The notes: generated from the letters alone by a model not told the origin. DNA of 64,000 bases from Paracoccus marinaquae (GCF_018860165.1 NZ_JAHKNG010000002.1:186001-250000), one strand, 5' to 3'. Shown: positions 7,733-15,485, numbered from the stretch's first letter. Program-made: numbers and translations.

Positions 7733-8802
7733 TCCTCGGCCCAATCAATAAACGACAAAGCGTCGGTGACGGTGGCATCATCCAGCCCCGCCTCTTTCGC
7801 CTGTGCCATCGCTTGCAACATCCCCGCGAAGGCCCGTGCTTTGCCGCCATGATCGAAAGCCTGCATCGGCCTGACACAATCCAGCGTGACCTTGCTGCCG
7901 ATCTTGGCGGTGGCTTCCTCGGCCATCAAGTTGCAGATCGGTTGCAGGACAAGCTGCGCTAAATGGCGTTGCGCTTCCCTCACAAGCGGCCCGGTGGTTG
8001 CCGGGTTGTGCAGGCCGGGAAGGATACCAAACGCGCTGTAGATCGCGCCCTTGGCGTCCGTCAGCAGCGTATCCGCCAGGGTGCGTTGCAGGTCCGGGGT
8101 AAGCTGATCAGGTGCCTTGCCCAGATTGGGGTGCATACCAGCAGCGGTTGCCTGCGCCACGCCCTCGATCACAAGAGCCTGACCACGCCGCCCGCGAAAG
8201 CCCTTCCGCAAGCTATCCATATCGTCAGCCGCCGAATCCGGGACATGGACGATCTGGGAACCGATAGGCGCATCCCGGAATACATCGGTCAGCGCCGTCT
8301 CGACCGCGTTCAACAGGTTTGCCGACAGCTTGGCCCGCATCAACGGTGCCGTGCCGGTCCAAGGTGCCGCTGAATCGCTGCCGATCCTGAAATGAAGCAC
8401 CTCGCCTGCCAGCGCCGTTTCAGATCGCCCGCCGCCCGCCTCGGGGATACTCATGCGGTAAGCACGGGGTTCGCCGTTCCGCGTGGACAAGTCCCAGTCA
8501 ACCGCCGGAATCAAGCGATCCCGGATCAGCCAAACAGATTCGCCCCGCAGCGCCAGAGAACGCGCTGTGAGCGCCAGAGAGTGCCGGGATAGCAGATCGG
8601 TGCCCGACACGTCAGAAAGGCTTAGACCGGCCTCCCAGAGGCTCACAGAGGCTTGTGCAGCCGCCGTCAGTTCCGCGATCCCGGATTGCCCGCTGATCCA
8701 GCTTTCCCGAGCCGCCACGATCTGCGCCGTGAAACCGGGGGAAACTGCGCGGGTTTCGACGGGCCGGGATTTCAGCCGGTTGAATAGATCCATCAGGCCC
8801 AT
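7729..8802 (-). CDS. Phage portal protein, HK97/lambda-like family
   Basis: A 357-residue protein, slightly shorter than the usual ~400. Seen: an N-terminal MGLMDLFNRLKSRPVE, the portal core with SGTDLLSRHSLALTARSLAL and RGESVWLIRDR, a segment EVLHFRIGSDS, and a C-terminal helical region. Known: the portal forms the dodecameric ring through which DNA is packaged and to which connectors attach. It starts 1 bp after the prohead protease stop and overlaps the head-closure start. In HK97-like phages the portal precedes the protease and capsid; here it follows them. Confidence 0.88.
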   Translation of the reverse strand: MGLMDLFNRLKSRPVETRAVSPGFTAQIVAARESWISGQSGIAELTAAAQASVSLWEAGLSLSDVSGTDLLSRHSLALTARSLALRGESVWLIRDRLIPAVDWDLSTRNGEPRAYRMSIPEAGGGRSETALAGEVLHFRIGSDSAAPWTGTAPLMRAKLSANLLNAVETALTDVFRDAPIGSQIVHVPDSAADDMDSLRKGFRGRRGQALVIEGVAQATAAGMHPNLGKAPDQLTPDLQRTLADTLLTDAKGAIYSAFGILPGLHNPATTGPLVREAQRHLAQLVLQPICNLMAEEATAKIGSKVTLDCVRPMQAFDHGGKARAFAGMLQAMAQAKEAGLDDATVTDALSFIDWAEE

Positions 8803-8803
8803 G

Positions 8804-9349
8804 TCACAGCCTCCAACGGTTGAGGGGGTGAAGCGGGCGGGCGACTGCCTCTTTCATGCCCCATGCCCGAGCCTCGATCTGCGCCGAGGGATAGGCGGGC
8901 CGGGTCACTGCGCTGATCTCGAACAGATCGGCCTTTGTGACAGTCCGCAGCATCCCGTTGCCCCGCCGCTCAATCCGTTCGCCATCAGGCCGGACGCGAA
9001 AGCCCGGTGACAGCCCCCGAATCAGGCCAGAGCCATGAGCCGCCAGAAAGTCCCGCGCCCATGAAGTCCCGCCGTCCAGTGTGGCGTCGATCTGCAAGGC
9101 GTCGTCGGTTTCGGTCAGGGTCAGGTTGCCCGCCGATCTGGATGCCAGCGGGCGATTGTAGTCATGGCCCGCCAGCAGGTGAATATCTTCGCCGGTTTCA
9201 ATCCGGTCTGCGAAAGCGCGGGCGGCGATAACCTCATACCGCCCGTTAGCCAATTCGGTTTCTTGGCCGTAGGGGAACCGGGCCGACAGACGGGTTTCCC
9301 CGCCTGCCGTCCTGATTTCCAGGCTACCGATTGAGCCGCCCCACAACAT
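8804..9349 (-). CDS. HK97-family prohead protease
   Basis: A 181-residue protein, typical for peptidase family U35. Seen: the catalytic histidine in HLLAGHDYNRPLASRS and serine in RGLSPGFRV, with a later LFEISAVTRPAYPSA segment characteristic of the family. Known: it cleaves the delta domain of the major capsid protein during head maturation. The ATG overlaps the capsid stop by one base (TAATG at 9347-9351), so it is translationally coupled to capsid synthesis. Confidence 0.93.
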   Translation of the reverse strand: MLWGGSIGSLEIRTAGGETRLSARFPYGQETELANGRYEVIAARAFADRIETGEDIHLLAGHDYNRPLASRSAGNLTLTETDDALQIDATLDGGTSWARDFLAAHGSGLIRGLSPGFRVRPDGERIERRGNGMLRTVTKADLFEISAVTRPAYPSAQIEARAWGMKEAVARPLHPLNRWRL

Positions 9350-10575
9350 TACGCGGAACCGATGCCGGTGATCACGCGGACCTGTGCCTGACGCGGCATG
9401 ACCAGATCAGTGGTCAGCAGGCCGGTAAGCCGCAAGCCGCCGCTCGTGGCGTCCGAATACGGGTCGCGGATCATATCCACGCCGCCCCAAAGGCCCAGAT
9501 AGGCCGGGGAAAGCCCGCCAGCGGTGACGGTCAGCAGAGCCGTGCCAGCGTCCAGTTGCGTGGCCTTGACCACGTTGCCAGCGCCGACATGCTTCACTAG
9601 GCGGTCCCATTCGGTAATTCCGCTGCCCGCGTCCCAGATCGCATCGTCAAGATCGGACCAATCTTGCGGATTGATCGCCAGCTTGACCTGCGAAGGATCG
9701 GCAATGGCATTGGCAGCCATGAAGGCCAGAATTTCAGCCTTGAAGGTCGCCCACGTCGCCGCCCCGGTAATCGCCTCGGTATTGCTCGCCCCGGTGACGA
9801 TGCCGGTGGGTTCGCCCGAAGCGCCCGAGCCGATCAGGATCGCCCGATCCAGTTCAGCGCCGATAGCCGCCGCCATATCCCGGCGAATAGCCTGCTCAAG
9901 CCCCGCGCCGGTTTGCTTCATGGCCTTGCGAGAGATACGCATATGCGCCCCGAGCGTGTGATCGGGGGAAAGCGTAGCCTCGGCAGTCTGGAACGCGGTT
10001 GCCGCCGGAACGTCGCCGCCCTCGGTCGCAGCCCATCCAGCAGTCGCGCCAGCGGTCGCAACAGGGTATTCCTGCGATCCCTGCGCGATCTGCACCGAAT
10101 TAACGCCGATCCGGGACGCAACGGAAGTCGGAAACAGCCGGTCGAAAATGCTCAGGGTGCGCACGGGCGACGGGGTATCGGTCGAAACCGTATTCCGTTG
10201 CTCCAAGGCTTCCAGCGGAACCGGAATGCCGCGGTATCCGCCTGCCTCGCGCATCTCCTGCACAATCTCGGCCGTCTGGCCCGAGAGGCTGCGACCTTCA
10301 TCAAGCGCCAGCACAACCTGCCGAGTCTCGAAAGAGGCCATCATCTCGGCCCATTCCTTGTCGGAACGGGTTTCCAGTTCTTCGCCCGCCTCGCGCCGCT
10401 CGGTATCTTCGGCAATCAGCGCAGCCCGGTAACGGGTTTCATTGGCGCGATATTCTGCATCCAGCGATTCCATGCTGCGGGTTTCATCGTCGGACAGATC
10501 GGGCTTGCCGACCAGCGCCGAAAGTGTTTGGCGAATTTCGGACTGTCGCCGTTGCAGTCTTACAGAATCAAGCAT
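9349..10575 (-). CDS. HK97-fold major capsid protein
   Basis: A protein of 408 residues from the ATG at 10575; an ATG at 10587 adds four residues but has a poorer ribosome site, while 10575 follows GAGGTTA. Seen: a charged coiled-coil N-terminal delta domain (residues ~1-110) that the protease would remove, then HK97 capsid segments such as QEYPVATAGATAGWAATEGG, the DRAILIGSGASGEPTGI turn and a C-terminal PRQAQVRVITGIGSA. Known: this fold builds icosahedral heads. The gene appears intact, and with portal and protease should suffice for procapsid assembly. Confidence 0.93.
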   Translation of the reverse strand: MLDSVRLQRRQSEIRQTLSALVGKPDLSDDETRSMESLDAEYRANETRYRAALIAEDTERREAGEELETRSDKEWAEMMASFETRQVVLALDEGRSLSGQTAEIVQEMREAGGYRGIPVPLEALEQRNTVSTDTPSPVRTLSIFDRLFPTSVASRIGVNSVQIAQGSQEYPVATAGATAGWAATEGGDVPAATAFQTAEATLSPDHTLGAHMRISRKAMKQTGAGLEQAIRRDMAAAIGAELDRAILIGSGASGEPTGIVTGASNTEAITGAATWATFKAEILAFMAANAIADPSQVKLAINPQDWSDLDDAIWDAGSGITEWDRLVKHVGAGNVVKATQLDAGTALLTVTAGGLSPAYLGLWGGVDMIRDPYSDATSGGLRLTGLLTTDLVMPRQAQVRVITGIGSA

Positions 10576-10921
10576 GATTAACCTCATGTGTTGCTCGATT
10601 GGATTTTGCCGCTAAATCAGCGACGGCTTGCCCCCAAGCGCGTTTCTCGGGGGTGTCAAAGACCGGCGACCAGCCGACTTCGATTCGGGTTTTCTGCGCG
10701 TGACAGGACGGTGCCAGCGCCTGCAAATTGGCCGGATCGAACGCCAGTTCGGGATGCGTCCGCACGGGTTTGATGTGGTCAATTTCCAACCGCCGCCGTT
10801 CACCGCAGCCGCAAGCACAGGTCCAGTTGTCGCGTTCCAGAATGATCTGCCGCAGAACCTGCCAGCGTTTGGTTGACGTCACGCGCCGGGAATGTTTCCG
10901 ATATTCGCGTTTCAGGCCCAT
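10568..10921 (-). CDS. HNH endonuclease of the packaging module
   Basis: A 117-residue protein. Seen: two Cys pairs (CACGCGE and a later SCHAQKTR) and the HNH core LEIDHIKPVRTHPELAFDP followed by ANLQAL. Known: HNH proteins next to terminase genes cooperate with terminase for cos cleavage in HK97-like phages. It overlaps the terminase 3' end by 10 bp and the capsid start by a few bases. Its presence suggests cos-type packaging, although a cos site was not located. Confidence 0.88.
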   Translation of the reverse strand: MGLKREYRKHSRRVTSTKRWQVLRQIILERDNWTCACGCGERRRLEIDHIKPVRTHPELAFDPANLQALAPSCHAQKTRIEVGWSPVFDTPEKRAWGQAVADLAAKSNRATHEVNHA

Positions 10922-12441
10922 GCGATTCTCGCTTTCTTCGCGGGTGCAGCCAGCATCCGGGCACCTTGCGCCACAGCCAGGACGGTTGCCGCCACAGCGT
11001 CTATGCGGCCCAGAGAGCGGCCTTTCGCCAGCTTGGCGTTGCCGTTCGGATCATGAATGACAATGGCGTCACTGAACGCGCTGCGCAGCAGCAGGGACGG
11101 GATAACGCTGATCTCGCCATCGAACAGTGCCCGCCTGAACCGCTCAATATCTTCGGAGCCGTCTTTCCAGCCAAAGCCCCGCCAGATGAACGGCACCTTG
11201 CCCAGCCCCGCCTTGTCCATCGCCTCGGTAAACTCGGCATGGCGGAACCTGTCTCCGCAGATACAGGCCGGGGTGATCCCGTCCAGCATCCGAACGATCT
11301 CGGCCAGCCACGGCCCCGGCGGAACGGTGTTTTCGCCCATGACCGACAATTCGCCGCGTTCCTGCATCTCGACATAGCGGCCTGACACGCCATCAGCCGC
11401 GCCACGATCCGAAAGGCCGGGTTTGCCGGGAAAGGTGCCTATCGCTTCAAGTCTGCTTGTCTGGGGCCAGTAGAACGCCGCTGCCGACATTGACCGAGAT
11501 CCACCAAGATCAACGCCAAGGATGCACGGCCCTTCCCGTGCAGGCAGTTCATCCGGGTTGACCTCGGCAGTCAGCCATTCATCCACGGTGATCAGGACCG
11601 ACTTGTCCTCGGTGCTGACACGCTCGTTTCTGTTCAGGTTGCGGAAGCTGGACAGCGCCGATCCGCCCCGCGCAATCGCCCGCCGCGCTTGTGCGACCAG
11701 CCATTCCGGGCTGGAACCGATGCCTTCCTTAGCGCCGGGATTGGCTTCCAGCAGCGAATCCAGATCGTCCGCAGGCAGGCCAAATGCGGGCCGGTGTTCT
11801 TGCACGAAAGTGCCGGGGGGCGGTTCATCAAGCCAGCGGGAAAAGGTATTCGCATCATCCGGTGCGGACGTGCTGATGATCAGGGCGCGACCATCGCGCT
11901 TGCCAAGGCCCGACAAGATCGCGTTTTCCAGATTGTCGCCCTTGTCGCGTTCCCATGCGGCCCGCTCATCCATGATCGCCAGTGTCGGTGCGCCGCCCAA
12001 GATCGACTTGCCATCTGCCGCAATGACGCGGGCCAAGCCGCCGCCATTGTCGGGATATTCGACCTCAAGTTTGCTGCCGCGCCGGATCGTGAACAGTTCC
12101 TGTTCTTCCTCGGGCAAGGATTCGATGAAGCCGACCAGAAACCCGAAAGCCGTTTTCGCCTGATCCCGATTTCGGGCCGCGAATATGATTTCCCGCTTGG
12201 GCTGATCGTCCCATGCCCCGACCAGATGCCCGAGAGACAAGCCCGCCGAAAGCGCGGTTTTTGCGTTGCCGCGACCGATCGACAGAACGCCGATCATGTT
12301 GCCCGGTGCCAGAGCGCCGCGAACGAATTGCTTCTGATACCGCGCCAGTTTCAGCGGCTTGCCAGCAAGTTTGCCCTCGGGGATCGTCAGCCCGGCAAGG
12401 AATTTCAGCGCCGCAGCGGCATGTTTCGTTGGACGGCTCAT
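10912..12441 (-). CDS. Terminase large subunit
   Basis: A 509-residue DNA packaging motor. Seen: ATPase domain with a variant Walker A (LSIGRGNAKT), Walker B LAIMDERAAW, coupling segment ALIISTSAP, then a nuclease domain with aspartates in LGVDLGGSRSM, CGDRFRH and GRIDAVAA. Length and motif order fit HK97/phiC31-type large terminases. Unusually, no small terminase gene is visible next to it; the 88 bp upstream (12442-12529) hold no gene. A helper-supplied or highly divergent small subunit would be needed. Confidence 0.92.
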   Translation of the reverse strand: MSRPTKHAAAALKFLAGLTIPEGKLAGKPLKLARYQKQFVRGALAPGNMIGVLSIGRGNAKTALSAGLSLGHLVGAWDDQPKREIIFAARNRDQAKTAFGFLVGFIESLPEEEQELFTIRRGSKLEVEYPDNGGGLARVIAADGKSILGGAPTLAIMDERAAWERDKGDNLENAILSGLGKRDGRALIISTSAPDDANTFSRWLDEPPPGTFVQEHRPAFGLPADDLDSLLEANPGAKEGIGSSPEWLVAQARRAIARGGSALSSFRNLNRNERVSTEDKSVLITVDEWLTAEVNPDELPAREGPCILGVDLGGSRSMSAAAFYWPQTSRLEAIGTFPGKPGLSDRGAADGVSGRYVEMQERGELSVMGENTVPPGPWLAEIVRMLDGITPACICGDRFRHAEFTEAMDKAGLGKVPFIWRGFGWKDGSEDIERFRRALFDGEISVIPSLLLRSAFSDAIVIHDPNGNAKLAKGRSLGRIDAVAATVLAVAQGARMLAAPAKKARIAWA

Positions 12442-12529
12442 ATCTGCCCCCGGAATTTTTTCGGAAGAGAGAAAAGAACACTCAGGCGCGGGTCACACGC
12501 CATTGCAGGTTTCCGGGCATTGGGACCAG

Positions 12530-13060
12530 TCATACCGCGACCCTCCGATAGCGGGCTGCGATCCGTGACGCTGCCGGTGTCAGGTGCGGACGCTTGGTAT
12601 CGTCGCCCCGGTAGTCGAAGATCCCCGAAGCCTGATCCATGACGGCCAGCTTCAGATCGTCGGGCACGTCTGCCGGGTCTGTGCCGTATCCCGCTTCATA
12701 GCTGATCGTCAGTGCGCCGCTCATGTCCTCGGGCAGCGTGAGCCGGGGATACCTGCCGCCTTCCACTGTGCCGGTGAAGGCTGTGCCGTTGACAGTGACG
12801 GTGCTGCCTGGTGCAAGCGGGCCAACGGGCAGGCTGATCAACTCGCCCGCCTCTGCAAACGTGTGTGCCGTGATCGTCTGCGTGGTCAGGCTGATCTCGC
12901 AATAAGCCTCGATCTCCATCGCTGCCGCATCTGCCAGCCGCTGGCACTCGGCCAGTATGGTGGGTTCGGTATCCGCAGCCGTGAAGCCGGTGCGCATGTG
13001 GACAACCAGCGCGTCCATATCGACAGCCGCCGAAGCGCGTGGAGTGCGTTCGTATCTCAT
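12530..13060 (-). CDS. Head-tail connector, HK97 gp6-like
   Basis: A protein of about 176 residues. The start at 13060 is chosen because it overlaps the helicase stop (ATGA); 13066 is an alternative. Seen: an N-terminal helical region (EPTILAECQRLADAAAMEIE), a beta-rich middle with GPLAPGSTVTVNGTAF, and a final helix where PADVPDDLKLAVMDQAS starts, which is the shape of gp6-type adaptors. Known: gp6 forms the ring below the portal. Here it lies upstream of terminase rather than after capsid. Confidence 0.75.
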   Translation of the reverse strand: MRYERTPRASAAVDMDALVVHMRTGFTAADTEPTILAECQRLADAAAMEIEAYCEISLTTQTITAHTFAEAGELISLPVGPLAPGSTVTVNGTAFTGTVEGGRYPRLTLPEDMSGALTISYEAGYGTDPADVPDDLKLAVMDQASGIFDYRGDDTKRPHLTPAASRIAARYRRVAV

Positions 13061-14526
13061 TGCCATGCCTCGCTGTTGTTGGGATCGTTCATCGCCTCGA
13101 AGTCATCAGCCGCCGACTGTGCGCCGGTGCTGATCGCCTCATCAGTGAAGCGCTGGGGTTCTCGTTGCGGTGAAGGCGTTACCGTTACCGGGTCAGATTC
13201 TTGGTAACGGTCACGGTCCGAAGTCGTTACCTCGTTAACCGGCGGGGTCTCCGTTACCGCGTTACCCCCCTTTAGGGGGGAGGTAACGCCGGTAACGCTG
13301 GATTGACCGGATTCAGAAGCGTTAACGGTTTCTTTGGTAACGGTCGGTAACGCCGGTAACGGTGCATCATCTGGGGCGACTTTCCACAGCCAACCATCAA
13401 TGATCCTGACAACCTCTTTCTCTTGCAGTCGGTTCTTGACCTTGTGGAAGGCCACCCGCTTGGCGCTATCGCTTTCGCCGCTCGAAAGGCTGTGCCGGTC
13501 GCAATACTCGCGCCATTTTTCCAGAGATATACAGCGCCGGTTGCGGGGGTAATTGTCACTGCTCATCTTCTGGCCATGATCGCGGACACAATCATCCAGA
13601 GCCTGCAATGCGATCTTGTCGGTGCCCGTCAGCCTGACCTTTTTCGCCACCGGCTCGGCGGGAACCACCACAGCGGATGCCACCTGATCGCCATCTTCAT
13701 CGAAGCCGATATGGACCAATTTCAGGCTATAGGCGAATACGCTGTCACAGGGCAGATCGCGTTGCTTGCGCGCCTCGGCCTGCACGATGCCATCATTGCG
13801 GGTCAGTTCGATTTCTGTATCCGCAGCCGCGCGAAGGCTGCCAGAGCCTCGCGCGCCCTTGCTTTCGTCTTTGCCGCTGTGATGCACGACCATGACATGC
13901 GCCCCGGTCGCTGCCCGTATGTCATCCACTGACCGGACCAGCTGGCCCATGTCCTTGGCGCTGTTCTCGTCGCCACTGCCCATGACGCGGGCCAGCGTGT
14001 CGATGACGATCAGGGCGGGCATTGCCTTGAATCCTTCGCGGATCGCCTCGACCAGATATTTGGCGTCCTCGGCGGTGCAGAGGTCCAGCGGTGCCGACAG
14101 GATCGACAGATGGCCCCCGGCCTCGATCCGGCCCATCAGGTCGGGGTTGTGCCGCCTCATGGCCTCGATGCGGCTGCGGATGCCTCGCCCGCCCTCTGCC
14201 GCGACATACAGCACCGGCCCGGCGAATTTGTCATCGGTCGGGACGCGGCTGCCGTGCCAGTCCTCGCCCGCAGCTATGTGCAGCGCCAGGTCCATCGCGA
14301 AGAACGTCTTGCCGACATTTGACTGACCGTAGACCACGCTGAACGCGCCGCGATCCAGCCAGCCCTTGACCAGATACCGCGACCGCAGATCGGCCTTGAT
14401 CCGTGCCAGCGGCATGATGGCTGCCGACAGGTCCGCAGTTCGGCCTGTCAGTCGGCTGCGGCTGTCAAAGCCCATGTCTGCCCGGTGCTGGGCGTCCAGA
14501 TCGCCCATTTGCTGAAAGACGGTCAT
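13057..14526 (-). CDS. RepA-like replicative helicase/AAA ATPase
   Basis: A 489-residue protein. Seen: RecA-like core with Walker A YGQSNVGKTFFA (residues ~70), Walker B ALIVIDTLARV, and a switch-type HVMVVHHSGKDES, matching plasmid RepA/AAA_25 helicases. A winged-helix-like segment follows (residues ~320-380), then a disordered, Thr/Val/Ser-rich tail. The DNA of that tail holds 11 exact GTTACC/GGTAAC hexamers, a possible origin. Inferred: it replicates the excised element. Its ATG overlaps the upstream ORF stop (ATGA), and its own stop is coupled to the connector. Confidence 0.85.
   Translation of the reverse strand: MTVFQQMGDLDAQHRADMGFDSRSRLTGRTADLSAAIMPLARIKADLRSRYLVKGWLDRGAFSVVYGQSNVGKTFFAMDLALHIAAGEDWHGSRVPTDDKFAGPVLYVAAEGGRGIRSRIEAMRRHNPDLMGRIEAGGHLSILSAPLDLCTAEDAKYLVEAIREGFKAMPALIVIDTLARVMGSGDENSAKDMGQLVRSVDDIRAATGAHVMVVHHSGKDESKGARGSGSLRAAADTEIELTRNDGIVQAEARKQRDLPCDSVFAYSLKLVHIGFDEDGDQVASAVVVPAEPVAKKVRLTGTDKIALQALDDCVRDHGQKMSSDNYPRNRRCISLEKWREYCDRHSLSSGESDSAKRVAFHKVKNRLQEKEVVRIIDGWLWKVAPDDAPLPALPTVTKETVNASESGQSSVTGVTSPLKGGNAVTETPPVNEVTTSDRDRYQESDPVTVTPSPQREPQRFTDEAISTGAQSAADDFEAMNDPNNSEAWQ
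13177..13361. repeat. Iteron-like GTTACC/GGTAAC cluster, candidate replication origin
   Basis: Exact GTTACC at 13178, 13184, 13226, 13253 and 13261; exact GGTAAC at 13203, 13282, 13291, 13336, 13346 and 13355; near copies at 13234 and 13321. That is 11 in about 183 bp, against roughly 0.1 expected by chance. A C-run/G-run hairpin (13261-13287) sits in the middle with a hexamer at each end. The cluster lies inside the helicase gene, as lambda iterons lie inside gene O. Confidence 0.65.
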
Positions 14527-14883
14527 GCCGCAGCCCTCCCTTGCACGTAGCCCAGGAAGGCGTGTTGATCCGATGCCGACAGGCGCGTGTAGCAGGCCAG
14601 CGCATAGGCTTTCAGTTCCGCCGCGCTGGCCCAGTCGGCCCAGTGCGATGCCTCGGCCATGACGCTATCGAAGGCCGGGACGGGCTGGCCGGGGCGCAGC
14701 GCCTCGATGAACCGCTCCATCAGCGGAACGCGGTCACGGCGGTCGCAGGCCAGCACGGCCTCCAACAGCCCCCTTGCCGCCGCCTCGCGGCGTGTGCTAG
14801 TGTCGATCCATTCGAACCACGAATGCAGATCAGCCCCGATTGCGCCCGCCAGCGCGTCGGGGTTTTCATTTGCGCCTGTCAGA
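14523..14883 (-). CDS. Unknown first gene of the element (start uncertain)
   Basis: The frame is open from 15083, outside the element, but the part over the att core (PGGGFEPPTR) is only a translation of the tRNA repeat, and the arm-site repeats also lie within the extension. The true start is therefore probably near 14883 (CTG) or at the ATG 14720. Seen: helical, soluble sequence with HSWFEWIDTSTRREAAARGL and a C-terminal LKAYALACYTRLSASDQHAF. It is coupled to the helicase (ATGA). No family is recognised; a replication or regulatory role is possible, and a divergent small terminase cannot be ruled out. Confidence 0.55.
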
Positions 14884-14888
14884 TAGGC

Positions 14889-14941
14889 GTTTGAAACATT
14901 CTCGTTAAGTTCACGATTTGTCGGGGCCGCTTTTGAAACAG
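14889..14941 (+). promoter_or_regulatory. Candidate integrase arm-binding repeats, right end (two TTGAAACA)
   Basis: TTGAAACA occurs at 14891-14898 and 14933-14940, about 30 bp inside the right att core. Together with the left pair, four same-orientation copies would flank the core in the excised circle. They also argue that the first gene of the element starts to the left of 14889. Confidence 0.6.
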
Positions 14942-14970
14942 AAGCCCGTTGATTTTCTTGGATTTCGTGC

Positions 14971-15019
14971 CGGATTGAAAATCCGCGTGTCGGTGGTTCG
15001 AATCCGCCTCCGGGCACCA
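14971..15019 (+). repeat. attR core: duplicate of tRNA-Phe 3' half
   Basis: Perfect 49-bp direct repeat of 5166-5214 without the 5' half of the tRNA. It marks the right boundary of the element. The perfect identity suggests a functional or recent integration. Confidence 0.95.
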
Positions 15020-15169
15020 CAACTATTCTATAGCCGATTTCTGCACGAGAAAATCGAGTAAAGTCAATTTGCGTGGTATCCATGCGTCCGTATGCATCCC
15101 CATGCGTCTCACGCCCCTGACGATAAATGCGACGGTAGAGCGACGACCTGGTCCCTCGCTCATGATTGA

Positions 15170-15485
15170 TCCTCTGTCCTGAGAGTATATTGGCTCCCAG
15201 TCTCGGATCACGGGCAAGGTCAGTCCTGCCGGCTGGTCAGCATGCGGCGGGTCTCCTTCCGGCAGCGTGGCAGCTACCGGGCGCCCTTCACCCCGGTCGT
15301 GCAGGGTCTGACGGTCCGTCCCGCAGGTTTCTGCCGATGTCCTGCGATCCAGCGCCTTCCAGAACCAATACGATTGCCAGTGTCCGGCGCGCCGCATTCG
15401 CTTCCTGCGCCGGCACCGCTGCCAAACGAAGCTTGCCTGCCGGAACATCCTGCCGTGTGATTTCAACCGCCATCCAACCTTCCAT
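15170..15485 (-). pseudogene. IS630-type transposase remnant
   Basis: Two overlapping frames together resemble the N-terminal helix-turn-helix part of IS630-family transposases. One frame gives VEITRQDVPAGKLRLAA and ARRTLAIVLVLEG; after a shift the other gives SAETCGTDRQTLHD. In intact relatives these are continuous and followed by the rest of the catalytic protein, which is absent here. No terminal inverted repeats are evident. The surrounding 15020-15558 holds nothing else that can be supported. Confidence 0.55.

Larger units (their letters stand above)
5166..15019 (-). mobile_element. 9.8-kb integrated element with capsid genes and no recognisable tail or lysis genes (cf-PICI-like satellite candidate)
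   Basis: Bounded by perfect 49-bp repeats; repeat-start to repeat-start is 9,805 bp. Seen: every convincing gene is on the minus strand. In transcription order they are an unknown ORF, RepA-like helicase, gp6-type connector, large terminase, HNH nuclease, major capsid, prohead protease, portal, a disrupted head-closure gene, a small ORF, a putative DNA-binding protein, a 62-residue protein and integrase. Most junctions overlap (ATGA or TAATG). No tail, holin, endolysin or small terminase gene is recognisable. Known: capsid-forming PICIs of Gram-negative bacteria make their own capsids and borrow tails and lysis from a helper phage. Inferred: this is a satellite of that sort, or a strongly reduced prophage. 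Confidence 0.85.

Noticed and set aside
5166-15019. Element as a gene transfer agent cluster
   Set aside because: It has an integrase, att repeats in a tRNA and a replication gene, and no tail genes, unlike the RcGTA cluster, which has tail genes and no integrase.
15230-15330. Minus-strand GGAAGGAGACCCGCC segment as a cobalamin-type riboswitch or SRP RNA
   Set aside because: Only a short stretch resembles either motif; the other conserved boxes are absent, and the region is better explained as transposase relic.
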